Assembly: GCF_003431975.1 (NCBI RefSeq)
Contig: NZ_CP027116.1
Span: 3,472,001 to 3,536,000, forward strand
Source of the DNA: Bacillus pumilus
Lineage (GTDB): Bacteria; Bacillota; Bacilli; Bacillales; Bacillaceae
Length of the DNA stretch: 64,000 nucleotides
Direction: 5' to 3'
Of the stretch, positions 27,429-36,754 are shown one piece after another. Made by a program: the position numbers and the translations under genes. The stretch's first letter is position 1. Every line of letters begins with the position of its first letter. The notes below the pieces were generated by a model that did no database searches, was not told where the DNA came from, and saw only the letters and a program-made list of their open reading frames with translations.

Positions 27429-28748
27429 TTACATATAAATAGGAGAAACAGGCCTGCGCCCAATAGAATGATACTCAACCTCAGCTAATGCTGCCGCTTC
27501 AAGCGTATGACAATTCCGGCCATCAAAAATGATCGGCTGCCTCATGAAATCTTGATACGCTGAAAGTGGAAAGGACTGAATATCCGCCCACTCTGTCAAT
27601 ATACAGACCGCATCAGCACCCTTTATCGCCTCTTCAATCGTTTGAGCAAACAAGACTTGATCTGGCAATTTACGAGCGGCATGCCGGGTGGCAACAGGAT
27701 CATAAGCCACAAGCTTCGCACCTAATTGATGGAGTGCATGAGCGATCGGAACCGACGGCGCCTCCCTCATATCATCTGTATTCGGTTTAAATGACAAGCC
27801 AAGAAGTGCTATTTTCTTCCCTTCAAGGTTTGCACCAAGGCGATCTTGAATGCTTCGGATAAAACCAGATCGCTGCTCATTGTTTACTTTAATGACAGCC
27901 TTTAGCAGCTCAAAGTCGTGGGACACGTGCCCTGCGATTTGAACCAGCGCATTTGTATCCTTTGGAAAACAGGAACCTCCATAGCCAATTCCTGCCCTGA
28001 GAAAAGAAGAGCCGATCCGCTGGTCAAGCCCCATTCCCTGCGCCACCCATTCAACGTCAGCACCAGTTTTTTCGCAAATGGAGGCAATTTCATTCATGAA
28101 GCTGATTTTGGTCGCAAGAAATGCATTTGATGCGTATTTGATCATCTCTGCGCTTTTCCGGTCTGTTCTGACCACTGGCAGGTGGAAATCAGCATACATC
28201 TCCTCTAGCTGGTCTAATACGATTTTTGTTTCAGCCCCAATAACAAGCCGATCCGCCCTCAAAGTATCTGAAATGGCAGAGCCTTCCCGTAAAAATTCCG
28301 GATTAGACGCAATAGATAACGGCTCCTTCCGTTCTAATTCTTGGTGGATCAACTGATCGATTTGATCACCTGTTCCGACAGGCACCGTACTTTTCACTAC
28401 AAGAATTGCACCCGTTTTCGCTTTTGTCCCCATCTCCTTTGCAGCCTGAAACACATATTGCAAATCAGCTTGGCCATCTGCCTGCTGCGGGGTACCAACC
28501 GCGATCATTAACACATCAGCCCGAGGATAGGCTGTTGCTCCATTCGTGTGAAAATGAATTCGTCCTTGCTCAAGATTGCGGTTCAGCAGTTCTTTTAATC
28601 CGGGCTCATACATCGGAGGACTTCCTTTTTTCAGTTGAATGACTTTTTGCCGGTCAATATCAATACACGCTACATGGTGTCCTGCCTCCGCTAAACATAC
28701 ACCCGTGACCAGCCCCACATATCCACAGCCTGCAATTGCAATATTCAT
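27429..28748 (-). CDS. ywqF: UDP-glucose 6-dehydrogenase (YwqF/TuaD type)
   Basis: Oxidises UDP-glucose to UDP-glucuronate with NAD for acidic wall or capsule polymers. The N-terminal nucleotide fold is MNIAIAGCGYVGLVTGVCLAEAGH; the catalytic cysteine is in GIGYGGSCFPKDTNAL near residue 255; the C-terminal domain has LGLSFKPNTDDMREAPS. 439 residues. Position next to ywqBA favours YwqF over TuaD, which belongs to the teichuronic acid operon elsewhere. It appears to be transcribed alone. Confidence 0.85.
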   Translation of the reverse strand: MNIAIAGCGYVGLVTGVCLAEAGHHVACIDIDRQKVIQLKKGSPPMYEPGLKELLNRNLEQGRIHFHTNGATAYPRADVLMIAVGTPQQADGQADLQYVFQAAKEMGTKAKTGAILVVKSTVPVGTGDQIDQLIHQELERKEPLSIASNPEFLREGSAISDTLRADRLVIGAETKIVLDQLEEMYADFHLPVVRTDRKSAEMIKYASNAFLATKISFMNEIASICEKTGADVEWVAQGMGLDQRIGSSFLRAGIGYGGSCFPKDTNALVQIAGHVSHDFELLKAVIKVNNEQRSGFIRSIQDRLGANLEGKKIALLGLSFKPNTDDMREAPSVPIAHALHQLGAKLVAYDPVATRHAARKLPDQVLFAQTIEEAIKGADAVCILTEWADIQSFPLSAYQDFMRQPIIFDGRNCHTLEAAALAEVEYHSIGRRPVSPIYM

Positions 28749-28828
28749 GACACCATCAGCTCCCCATACGCCTTATGCTTGTAATCCATCGTATGCCGGG
28801 AGCTTTCGTTCCATTCATAAAAGCATAC

Positions 28829-28857
28829 AAAAACCCCCTGCCATCACTAGCAGGGGG
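28829..28857 (-). terminator. Terminator of the small gene at 28864
   Basis: CCCCCTGC / GCAGGGGG is a perfect GC-rich stem. On the minus strand it is followed by five Ts. Confidence 0.85.
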
Positions 28858-28863
28858 CTACTT

Positions 28864-29007
28864 TTATGAAACAAGACCATTTCGAATATGAGCAATCAGA
28901 TTTTCAAGCATTTCTTTTGTCGTGACATCATTTGAATTCTCACCAATATCATGAGCGTACATTAAAATTTTTAAAAACTCTTCTTGATTCAAACCCTTAT
29001 TATCCAT
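28864..29007 (-). CDS. Small conserved-looking protein, 47 residues, unknown function
   Basis: A short frame on the minus strand starting MDNKGLNQEEFLKILMYAHD and ending HIRNGLVS. It is acidic and predicted to be mostly two helices, with no signal peptide or membrane segment. AAAGGA lies before the ATG and a strong terminator lies 7 bases after the stop, so it looks like a real monocistronic gene. The size and helical character recall small Bacillus regulators that bind other proteins, but I do not recognise the family. Its neighbours are ywqF on the same strand and ywqB divergent. Confidence 0.65.
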   Translation of the reverse strand: MDNKGLNQEEFLKILMYAHDIGENSNDVTTKEMLENLIAHIRNGLVS

Positions 29008-29193
29008 GTCTGTATCCTTTCGACTCCACTAATTTCAATATTATATGCTGTATGGTTGGTTTATGCAATACTCTAATACATCATTCGACAGCTTTTGAAA
29101 TTTATGACCATTTTCATGAAAAACTTTTTTATGAATCACCATTGAGCTATAATAAAAGAATTGGAATCTTTTACTTGGTTAGGAGCGGATCAA

Positions 29194-30801
29194 ATGCTTC
29201 AGCACAACATCAATGAAGAAGAAATCAAACAAACAGCCGAACAGATCAAAGAACTTCTTCCTTCAACAGATGAAAACAAACAACTCATCAAAAAAGCATT
29301 GATTACTTATAGACAGGACAGCGTATATCGTCTTAAGCAAGAATCTGATACGGAATGGTCAGCTTATGTACATGACGTCGTGGCCGCAAGAGTCCACCTT
29401 CATGTGCTGTTTCCTGTGAGAAGCAGCTGCTCATGTCCGGTAGATGGACTTTGTAAACACATTCTCGCTGTCTTCTTTTCGTTATACGCTCAAGTAGAGA
29501 GTGTGACTGGTTTTACAGAGAATTGGTCCGAAAAGGATGAATTACAGCGCAGCAAAGAACTCATTCGCCAGCACTTCCAAGTGAAGCGCCCAGACGAACA
29601 ATCACTCCAAAGCTGGCTGACTTTTTTCCAAGAGGAATTTAACCTCTGGCTGAAACGGACACCAAAGCACCAGCAAACACCGCAGCATTTGTATTACGGC
29701 TATTTATCGATCCTAAAAAAACACGCACCTCATTCACCTGAATTCAAAAGTTTGTATGCGATTCATACGTCAATTGATGTGTGGCTAAGGCTTCATGAAC
29801 TAATTGACCTCGGCCGGCTTGATGCCGAGAAAGACTTTTATTCCATGAATCCATATGTAGAACAGCTTATGAACACCATTTTCGATTCAGTGGATCACTT
29901 GAGGACATACGCCCTTTCCTTTTCCCTCGATCCATTTCTTGAAAACACTCCAACTGCCGTTCGGACACTTCTTCAAATAAACGGACCTTTTCAGCATGAA
30001 CGAGTAGCGGTCTTTATGGAGATTTGGGGCACTATATTAAATAGAGGGAAATGGGTTAAAAAAGAAACAGACATATTAAAGAACGCTCAGCAGCAGAAAC
30101 AAACAGTTGAACGTACCATCGGGCTGATGCACATGGATTATTTACTGAAAGAAGATGAAAGCCTCTTTCAGCAATTACAGCTGCTCAATGCAGATATGCT
30201 GCCAAATGTGCTCAATTGGCTGAAGGATCTCACAAACCGCAAGGACTGGAAGCGTCTCAAGCTCTGGTATCATGAGATCACCTATATTTTAGAGGAATAT
30301 TGCCAGCTCGATCTTTCCTACAGAGAACTGAGAGGAGCCGTCAGTGATTTCTTCTTTTATTTAGACGCATACTTTAAGCAGACGAAGGATCATCATCTAT
30401 ATGAACGCTACCTCCAAATCTGCATGCCCTATGCATTTACTGAATATAGTCAGCTACTATATGCACAGCAGCGTTACGCAGAATGGATTGAGATTCACAG
30501 CCTGGTTGGTTTCTCGATCAGTGAACTCGAAAAAGATCTGATCAAACAGATTGCAAAAGAAGAGCCTGAAGCGCTCATTCCATCCTACCACCGTGAAATC
30601 TCACTGCTTCTCGATCAAAAAAATCGAAGTGCTTACCGAGAATCTGTGAAAATGCTAAAGAAACTGCGCACGCTTTATCATAAAACGAAAAAAACCACGA
30701 TTTGGGAAAGATATGTCAAGCAGCTGCAAGATTCAACGAAACGGCTGCGTGCGTTCCAAGAGGAAATGAAGAAAGGAAAATTGATTGATGACACGCCATA
30801 A
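29194..30801 (+). CDS. ywqB: SWIM zinc-finger protein YwqB
   Basis: A 535-residue cytoplasmic protein with a SWIM zinc finger near residues 77-89 (CSCPVDGLCKH) and a long helical remainder without known motifs. SWIM proteins commonly pair with SNF2-type helicases, and here the gene overlaps one by 14 bases. The start ATG at 29194 has TTAGGAGCGG upstream; the frame extends 11 codons further to a TTG without a ribosome site. Function is unknown; a DNA- or RNA-related role with YwqA is inferred from context. Confidence 0.8.
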   Translation: MLQHNINEEEIKQTAEQIKELLPSTDENKQLIKKALITYRQDSVYRLKQESDTEWSAYVHDVVAARVHLHVLFPVRSSCSCPVDGLCKHILAVFFSLYAQVESVTGFTENWSEKDELQRSKELIRQHFQVKRPDEQSLQSWLTFFQEEFNLWLKRTPKHQQTPQHLYYGYLSILKKHAPHSPEFKSLYAIHTSIDVWLRLHELIDLGRLDAEKDFYSMNPYVEQLMNTIFDSVDHLRTYALSFSLDPFLENTPTAVRTLLQINGPFQHERVAVFMEIWGTILNRGKWVKKETDILKNAQQQKQTVERTIGLMHMDYLLKEDESLFQQLQLLNADMLPNVLNWLKDLTNRKDWKRLKLWYHEITYILEEYCQLDLSYRELRGAVSDFFFYLDAYFKQTKDHHLYERYLQICMPYAFTEYSQLLYAQQRYAEWIEIHSLVGFSISELEKDLIKQIAKEEPEALIPSYHREISLLLDQKNRSAYRESVKMLKKLRTLYHKTKKTTIWERYVKQLQDSTKRLRAFQEEMKKGKLIDDTP

Positions 30802-33565
30802 ACAAATTGTCATTCATGCAGAACAAACAGAAGATTTCTCTTTCACCATTTCAGCGCAAGCAGAGGACGGACACCCTGTTCCGCTTAACGAAATGAAGAG
30901 GCAGCTTTTCCAATGGCACGAATCGTCTTTTTACGGAACATTTTTAGAGGATGTGAGCTTTATTGGCACACCTGCCTTCCTGTTAAGCCCTTGGATGACC
31001 GTTGAGTTACTAGGAAAAAATTCATTTAATACCTTTAGCCATGTGACCTTAACGGATGAAACGGAACCACTGATGAAAACAGCCTCCACCATTTACGAAT
31101 TCATCGAGGACGAAGATTACGTTCCCGATTACGAGGCGTGGACAGAAGGTGTGCTTCGATTTAAAGACAAAGAAGGATTACTAGATGGCTATACGGCTGA
31201 TTGGTTCTCTTTTGCCGTACAGGATTACATTCAATATGATGACGCCTTGCAGCATAAATGGAACCGCATGACAGCACAATCGCCTGCACTCTCATCCTTC
31301 CAAGGACATTTTTTAGATGAGCAGGATTTTTTGGAGACGATTGGCTGGATTGATGACGAGACGCCTTTCACTGTCGGCTTGCGCTTAAATGAACCGGATT
31401 TCGACGGGGATGATTGGAAAATCGAATTGTTTTTACGAGATAAGAAAAACAGCGACCTTCATTTTTTTGAAGGCATTCGTTCATTGAAAAGGTCTTGGCA
31501 TCCGTATCAAGATAAAATTTCAAGAGAGCTGGAGCGATTCAGTCAAATTGTCCCTTGGCTCTCTTTTACATCTGGCACCACGCTCATGTCAGAAGAAGAA
31601 GCATGGCTCTTCCTATCTGAAGCAAGTGAAACACTTGTGAATATGGGTATTGAGATCCTGCTCCCATCTTGGTGGCAAATTGTCAAAGACAGCACCATGA
31701 TGCTAAAAGCAAGGATTTCCTCTACTCCTCGAGGCGAATCGCATGTCGGAATGGACGCCTTAATGGACTTTAATTGGCGCTTTGCTACAAACGGTATCGA
31801 GCTGACAGAAGATGAGTTCAACGAGCTTGTCCAAAGTAAGAGGCGCCTAGTCAACATTCGAGGACAATGGATTAAAATCGACCCAACCTTCATCCAACAA
31901 ATGAAAAAATGGATGGAGCGTGCTGAAAATGAAGGGCTTCACATGTCTGATATTTTGTCACGCGAATTGGCAGATCAAGAGGCATCCTCTGAATCCATTC
32001 CAGAGCTGCTAGACAGTTCAGCGTTTGCACATATTCAATTTGAACTTTCGTCGCAATTAAGAGGGCTTGTCCATCAGTTAAATGATACGCATGAGCTGCC
32101 TTCCTACGAAATGAGTGAGTCCTTCAAAGGCACGCTAAGACCGTATCAGCAGCATGGTGTCAATTGGCTTTTATTTTTAAGATCTCATGGATTTGGGGCT
32201 TGTTTAGCAGATGATATGGGGCTTGGAAAAACGATTCAAATGATTGCATATTTCACATATTTGAAGGAGCAGGAGCAAAATGCCGCTCCATCTCTCATCA
32301 TTGCGCCAACTTCTGTTTTAGGAAACTGGCAGCGAGAGCTTGAAACATTCGCACCACATTTGAATGTCGCCCTGCATTACGGACCATCACGTCCACAAGG
32401 AGAGAGCTTTACAAAAGCATACGAGTCAACAGATATTGTCCTGACGTCTTACGGGCTGTCACATTCTGATCGTGATGAATTAACGGTAGCAAAGTGGAAT
32501 ACCATTTGTTTAGACGAAGCCCAAAACATCAAGAACGCCCATACGAAACAATCGAGAGCCATCAGACAGCTCAAAGGACAGCATCACATTGCCCTCAGCG
32601 GGACACCGATGGAAAACCGCTTGACGGAGCTTTGGTCTATTTTCGACTTCGTTAATAAAGGATATCTCGGCAGCCTGACCAGCTTTCATAAGAAGTTCGT
32701 CCTTCCGATTGAAAAAGACCGTGAAGAAAAAAGAATTGAACAGCTGCAGCAGCTAATTAAGCCTTTCCTATTAAGACGAACAAAGCAAGATGAAGAGGTT
32801 GCATTGAACCTGCCTGAGAAACTCGAAGAAAAAGAATTCATTCCGCTATCCGCTGAGCAGGCTTCTTTATATGAACAGCTCGTGAAGGATACTTTTGAAC
32901 ACATGGCTTCATTAACAGGAATGCAGCGAAAAGCCATTATTTTAAGTATGCTCGGCAGGCTCAAACAGATTTGTGATCACCCGGCTCTCTATTTAAAAGA
33001 GAATGGAACAGATGTGAAACTGCTGAAACGTTCATTAAAAATGGATAAACTCGCCGAGCTGTTAAAGGCTATACATGAACAAGGAGAAAGCTGCCTCATC
33101 TTCACGCAGTATATTGACATGGGGAACATGATCAAGCAGCTCGCTGAAAAGATGTTTGGAGAACCCGTTCAATTTCTAAATGGCAGCTTGTCAAAACAAG
33201 AGCGGGACAAAATGGTGGACCGCTTCCAAAAGAAAGAATTCAACATCTTGATCCTCTCGTTAAAAGCAGGAGGAACAGGACTTAACCTCACCGCAGCCAA
33301 TCATGTGATTCACTACGATAGATGGTGGAATCCTGCTGTGGAAAACCAAGCGACAGACCGCGCTTATCGGATCGGACAAAAACGATTTGTTCACGTCCAT
33401 AAGATGATCACAACAGGAACGATTGAAGAAAAAATCGATCAAATGCTTGAAACAAAACAAACGTTAAATGATCAAATTATTCAAAGTGAAAGCTGGATTA
33501 CAGAGCTATCGACAAACGAACTTGAAGATTTATTCACATTAAGTGCGGCCGCTCAATCATCTTAA
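30788..33565 (+). CDS. ywqA: SNF2-family helicase YwqA
   Basis: About 925 residues. The C-terminal half is a Swi2/Snf2 ATPase: Walker A DDMGLGKT near residue 475, DEAQ near 575, SGTPMENR near 605 and DRAYRIGQKR near 856. The N-terminal half is the bacterial SNF2 extension. Such enzymes translocate on double-stranded DNA and remodel protein complexes; bacterial HepA-like members act on stalled RNA polymerase. ATG at 30788 is preferred to the adjoining TTG because of spacing to AAAGGA. It overlaps ywqB and ends at a strong bidirectional terminator. Confidence 0.88.
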   Translation: MTRHKQIVIHAEQTEDFSFTISAQAEDGHPVPLNEMKRQLFQWHESSFYGTFLEDVSFIGTPAFLLSPWMTVELLGKNSFNTFSHVTLTDETEPLMKTASTIYEFIEDEDYVPDYEAWTEGVLRFKDKEGLLDGYTADWFSFAVQDYIQYDDALQHKWNRMTAQSPALSSFQGHFLDEQDFLETIGWIDDETPFTVGLRLNEPDFDGDDWKIELFLRDKKNSDLHFFEGIRSLKRSWHPYQDKISRELERFSQIVPWLSFTSGTTLMSEEEAWLFLSEASETLVNMGIEILLPSWWQIVKDSTMMLKARISSTPRGESHVGMDALMDFNWRFATNGIELTEDEFNELVQSKRRLVNIRGQWIKIDPTFIQQMKKWMERAENEGLHMSDILSRELADQEASSESIPELLDSSAFAHIQFELSSQLRGLVHQLNDTHELPSYEMSESFKGTLRPYQQHGVNWLLFLRSHGFGACLADDMGLGKTIQMIAYFTYLKEQEQNAAPSLIIAPTSVLGNWQRELETFAPHLNVALHYGPSRPQGESFTKAYESTDIVLTSYGLSHSDRDELTVAKWNTICLDEAQNIKNAHTKQSRAIRQLKGQHHIALSGTPMENRLTELWSIFDFVNKGYLGSLTSFHKKFVLPIEKDREEKRIEQLQQLIKPFLLRRTKQDEEVALNLPEKLEEKEFIPLSAEQASLYEQLVKDTFEHMASLTGMQRKAIILSMLGRLKQICDHPALYLKENGTDVKLLKRSLKMDKLAELLKAIHEQGESCLIFTQYIDMGNMIKQLAEKMFGEPVQFLNGSLSKQERDKMVDRFQKKEFNILILSLKAGGTGLNLTAANHVIHYDRWWNPAVENQATDRAYRIGQKRFVHVHKMITTGTIEEKIDQMLETKQTLNDQIIQSESWITELSTNELEDLFTLSAAAQSS

Positions 33566-33572
33566 CCCCAGC

Positions 33573-33612
33573 AAAAAGAGGACTTTCTCAAGTTGAAAAG
33601 TCCTCTTTTTTT
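33573..33612. terminator. Bidirectional terminator between ywqA and ytvA
   Basis: AAAAAGAGGACTTT and AAAGTCCTCTTTTT form a 14-bp perfect stem with T-runs on both strands. Confidence 0.85.
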
Positions 33613-33630
33613 ATTTCATATGAACATATG

Positions 33631-34419
33631 TTAAATGTGCAGCTTTTTCAATGCAGATTTCACGTTCATATGCGTATTCAATTCACGGAAGTCCTCTCTC
33701 ATTTCTCCCATTTTCATCGCAAGGTTTGGCTTAATGCCTGTCACAATAAGCTCAGTACCAGTCATTAAAATCAGATCGTTCAGCTTAAAAATCGCATCAG
33801 CCACAAATGAATCCACTTCTAATAAACCAGACAGATCGACAATAAAATAATCGTCCTTGGATTGAGAAATATAGGTGGAGACCGTTGAGATGATCTTATC
33901 AAATCTTGGCGCTGTTAACGTACCAATGATCGGCAACACAGAAATACCGTCCTTCACAGGAACGATCGGAACTGAAATATTCAGTACTTCATCAATCGAT
34001 TGCTCAAGAAGCTCCTGCTGTTCTTTCTCTTTCGTGACATCTTTTTGCAAACCAACGAAATAAAGACGTTTTCCTTCACTTTCGTCAATCCAAAGAGGAG
34101 CCACACTTAACTCATTCCAAAACATCTGTCCAGATTTTTTATAATTTTTCAACTGAACAGTGACAGCCTCTTTGTTCTCAATAGCTGCTCTAATTTGTTT
34201 GAGAGCGATTTGCTCAGTTTCATCTCCTTGAAGGAAACGACAATTCTTGCCCAATACTTCGGGTTCCTGATAGCCTGTCATATCTAAAAAGCCCTTGTTC
34301 ACATATATTAAAGGATTATCAGGTAAAGACGGGTCCGTCACCGTCAGGCCAACCTGAGTATAATCTAAGGCTTCCTTGATTAAATGCAGATTTTCGGACT
34401 TATAAGATTCCAGCGCCAT
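33631..34419 (-). CDS. ytvA: Blue-light receptor YtvA (LOV-STAS)
   Basis: Flavin-binding photoreceptor that acts on the stressosome to induce the SigB general stress response. The LOV domain covers about residues 15-125 with the adduct-forming cysteine at 60 in GKNCRFLQGDETEQ. A helical linker (DVTKEKEQQELLEQ) leads to a STAS domain from about residue 150 with VDLSGLLEVDS and ELIVTGIKPNLA. 262 residues, as in B. subtilis. AAGGAG precedes the ATG. In B. subtilis ytvA lies in a different part of the chromosome, so this is a rearranged position. Confidence 0.9.
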   Translation of the reverse strand: MALESYKSENLHLIKEALDYTQVGLTVTDPSLPDNPLIYVNKGFLDMTGYQEPEVLGKNCRFLQGDETEQIALKQIRAAIENKEAVTVQLKNYKKSGQMFWNELSVAPLWIDESEGKRLYFVGLQKDVTKEKEQQELLEQSIDEVLNISVPIVPVKDGISVLPIIGTLTAPRFDKIISTVSTYISQSKDDYFIVDLSGLLEVDSFVADAIFKLNDLILMTGTELIVTGIKPNLAMKMGEMREDFRELNTHMNVKSALKKLHI

Positions 34420-34575
34420 TCGTTTACTCTCCTTAGTTTCCTTACAAGCGGGTTATGTTCATAATTAAATTATATGATGTTACACATCAGGTGTAAATAG
34501 AAGTAGTTCTGAATTCCTCTTTTGTAGAATGCGCTATATCCTATGTCATTTATACAATAATGACATCTGATTCAT

Positions 34576-35445
34576 CTATTTCAAAAGGTGACGTATCATA
34601 TGTGCAACCCCGTGTTCATCATTTGTTAACGTGACATGATCAGCGATTTCCTTTATATCCTGTCTCGCATTGCCCATCGCAACCCCTACACCAGCTGCTA
34701 GAAGCATTGATTCATCATTTAAGCTGTCTCCTACAGCCGCTGTCTGGCTTAAAGGAATACCTAGTCGTTCTGCCAGCCTTGCCAAGGCCTGCCCTTTAGA
34801 TGCGTCCTTTGAACCAATTTCAAAGTTATGATCGGCTGAACTGACCATTGTTACATCTGCATCATTACCAAACGTATCCCATCCTGCCTTCAATCTGTCT
34901 TCCAAGAAAGAGAAACCTAAGATGTTATAGAATGAAAGCTTTCGATCCTCTCGAAACAATTCTTGATATGTATCAATATAAGAAAAACCTGACTGACTGT
35001 ATTGAACTTCCGCCGCTTGTTTTAAAACATTTTGGTCCGTTTCTGGATTTGCACTTTTTAATCGGTCCATTTCAATCGCAAGGAGCTCTCTGCCTCGATT
35101 CGGTGTGAAAATCGCTTCGTTTGTAAAGACTTCATAATAATAATCACGTTCTTCAAGCCATGACAATATGTGTCTGGCTTTTTCTTCTTGTAAAACAGCG
35201 GAATGATACACTTGTCCAGTTGGATCATGAATCACAGCTCCATTGGCACTTATCACCCATGTATTCATTCCAAGCTGATCAAAAATAGACTTCACATCAA
35301 AATACGCTCTTCCTGTTGAAACGACAACTTCCATTCCATTCTCCGCTGCTTCCTTTAATGCCTGCTCGTTTTCCTGACTCACTTTGTGCTCACTGTTCAA
35401 TAAAGTTCCGTCTAAATCCGTTGCGATTAATTGAATGTTTGTCAT
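34576..35445 (-). CDS. ywpJ: Cof-type HAD phosphatase YwpJ
   Basis: HAD-superfamily phosphatase of about 289 residues. Motif I is IATDLDGTLLN at the N-terminus, motif II VVSTGR, and motif IV VGDSLNDESMLLAAG. The start at 35445 follows AAAAGGAG by a few bases; the frame extends 29 codons upstream without support. Its physiological substrate is unknown. Between it and the upstream gene lies a promoter, a tiny open frame and a terminator (35553-35758), so its expression may be set by an attenuator. glcR and ssbB, which lie beside ywpJ in B. subtilis, are absent here. Confidence 0.85.
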   Translation of the reverse strand: MTNIQLIATDLDGTLLNSEHKVSQENEQALKEAAENGMEVVVSTGRAYFDVKSIFDQLGMNTWVISANGAVIHDPTGQVYHSAVLQEEKARHILSWLEERDYYYEVFTNEAIFTPNRGRELLAIEMDRLKSANPETDQNVLKQAAEVQYSQSGFSYIDTYQELFREDRKLSFYNILGFSFLEDRLKAGWDTFGNDADVTMVSSADHNFEIGSKDASKGQALARLAERLGIPLSQTAAVGDSLNDESMLLAAGVGVAMGNARQDIKEIADHVTLTNDEHGVAHMIRHLLK

Positions 35446-35552
35446 CGTTTTCTCCTTTTCGCCTTCATTTTTGGCTATCATACCGCTGATAAAATCCATC
35501 ATCATTATGAAATGAGTATCCACTATTTGCAAGAGATGATCGGTTTATCAAG

Positions 35553-35758
35553 AAATAAAAGGGTATCCGGCCACGCTGTATGACCGGATACACACAAGGG
35601 GATTTACAGAGGACACATGACCTATACAAAGAAGCGATGGTTCTATTACGCAGTGTTCTTATGAACAAGTAAGCGTCTATCAGCTTTAGCTAGAGGGGGG
35701 CTGTCAGATGCTAGACGTTTACCTTTTCATTCAGACCTTGCCTCCTTTCCTTTCAACT
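35553..35758 (-). ncRNA. Candidate leader or small RNA upstream of ywpJ
   Basis: A minus-strand unit bounded by a good promoter (35765-35793) and a terminator hairpin, GTATCCGG / CCGGATAC at 35563-35591, followed by TTTTATTT. Near its 5' end is a strong ribosome site and a three-codon frame. A second stem is formed by AACGTCTA (35712-35719) and TAGACGCTT (35671-35679), enclosing a CCCCCC run. The arrangement of tiny frame, hairpin, then terminator ahead of a gene is typical of ribosome-controlled attenuators; an independent small RNA is also possible. I do not recognise the family. Confidence 0.5.
35719..35730 (-). CDS. Three-codon upstream frame (Met-Lys-Arg)
   Basis: ATG AAA AGG TAA follows GGAAAGGAGG (35741-35750) by 10 bases, one of the strongest ribosome sites in the window, yet it encodes only MKR. 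A hairpin arm begins right at its stop codon. This suggests translation of the frame controls folding of the leader RNA. Confidence 0.4.
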   Translation of the reverse strand: MKR

Positions 35759-35764
35759 GCCTCT

Positions 35765-35793
35765 AGTCTACTGAGAAAGATCGAATATGACAA
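35765..35793 (-). promoter_or_regulatory. SigA promoter of the ywpJ leader RNA
   Basis: TTGTCA and TAGACT are 17 bases apart on the minus strand, giving a start near 35758. Confidence 0.6.
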
Positions 35794-35838
35794 AACACGA
35801 AAATAATAAAATGACATCTTAAATTCTTTATTTCCTCT

Positions 35839-36195
35839 TTAATTTCTGCTTTTTACTGCTTGAGTATAAAACATCATCTTGTTTTGCTTGACGAAAAACT
35901 TATTTTTCATAAATTGATAAAAAACGTCTGAATGAATCCAATTGCTAGAAGGCATGTGGATGTAATCAGATCCGTCCCACGCAAACCAATAAAAACAAAG
36001 CCGCCCGTCATGAATCGACAATTGAAATTCAAAGCAGTCCATTTGATCCTCCGTGACGTATTGAAACGTGATCGACTCACCTTCTTCCATGTATACATCA
36101 CAAAATGAAAGAATGTCTCCCCACGAATAAACACGCATTTTGCTCTTTGCCTTCCTCTCGCCAAAATGTATGTTTCGCAATTGATAGGACTCCAT
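35839..36195 (-). CDS. Unknown protein, YwpG-like by position
   Basis: A 118-residue soluble protein beginning MESYQLRNIHFGERKAKSKMRVYSWGD. It is rich in aromatic residues (for example FYWFAWDG) and has no membrane segment or recognised motif. The start at 36195 follows GAAAGGAG by 8 bases; a longer frame of seven codons contains that site. It is divergent from ywpF, the place of ywpG in B. subtilis, but identity is inferred from order only. Confidence 0.65.
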   Translation of the reverse strand: MESYQLRNIHFGERKAKSKMRVYSWGDILSFCDVYMEEGESITFQYVTEDQMDCFEFQLSIHDGRLCFYWFAWDGSDYIHMPSSNWIHSDVFYQFMKNKFFVKQNKMMFYTQAVKSRN

Positions 36196-36312
36196 AAAAC
36201 ATCTCCTTTCACTCATATGCAGCTAGTTCTATGCAGGCAGCGGTTTCATTTATGCAGAAGTTGTATGCTATAATAATACTTACGAATAATGAACGCTTGT
36301 GAGGTGATAAAT

Positions 36313-36723
36313 ATGAAAACCTTTAGGCTGATTGATTTAAAAATCGAACTCGATCCAAAGCAAGATAAAATGTCCAGCATTCCTCTTCGTGACGGTTTAA
36401 TCATTAATAAAGAAGACGGTGAAAATCACTGGATGATCGAAGCACTCATTCCAAAGAAACATAGACAGGTGTTTGAGGTGCTCTTTCAGCAGCACACAGA
36501 AGTAAAGATTCTTGTGACGATTACAAAAGAAAACAACCGCCCTGTTCATCTATCTGTCCAAGTCAAAAACATCGTTGCCTTAGAAGAAAACATCTCTGTG
36601 CTGCTTGATGGTAAAATGATTACAAGTCGTTACAGAACAGAAACCGAAGAAGTCCTAAAAGACCTCGTCAAAGAGGGGCTTTCCGGAGAAAAACTGCTGG
36701 ATGCCTTTAAACAAAACACATAA
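36313..36723 (+). CDS. ywpF: YwpF-family protein
   Basis: A 136-residue soluble protein, the length of B. subtilis YwpF, starting MKTFRLIDLKIELDP and with the phrase GLIINKEDGENHWMIEALI. Its function is unknown. The start at 36313 follows GAGGTG by 7 bases; a longer frame lacks support. It stands alone between a divergent gene and a convergent mscL, with a shared terminator behind it. Confidence 0.75.
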   Translation: MKTFRLIDLKIELDPKQDKMSSIPLRDGLIINKEDGENHWMIEALIPKKHRQVFEVLFQQHTEVKILVTITKENNRPVHLSVQVKNIVALEENISVLLDGKMITSRYRTETEEVLKDLVKEGLSGEKLLDAFKQNT

Positions 36724-36754
36724 AAAAAGAGCGGGGTTAGCCGCTCTTTTTTTT
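36723..36754. terminator. Bidirectional terminator between ywpF and mscL
   Basis: AAAGAGCGG / CCGCTCTTT with a long T-run on both strands. Confidence 0.85.

Noticed and set aside
34542..34565. ATGTCATT / AATGACAT hairpin after ywpJ
   Set aside because: The stem is weak in GC and has no T-run on either strand, so I do not call it a terminator.
35465..35668. 67-codon minus-strand frame across the ywpJ leader region
   Set aside because: It has no ribosome site at its ATG and crosses the terminator hairpin; the region reads better as RNA.
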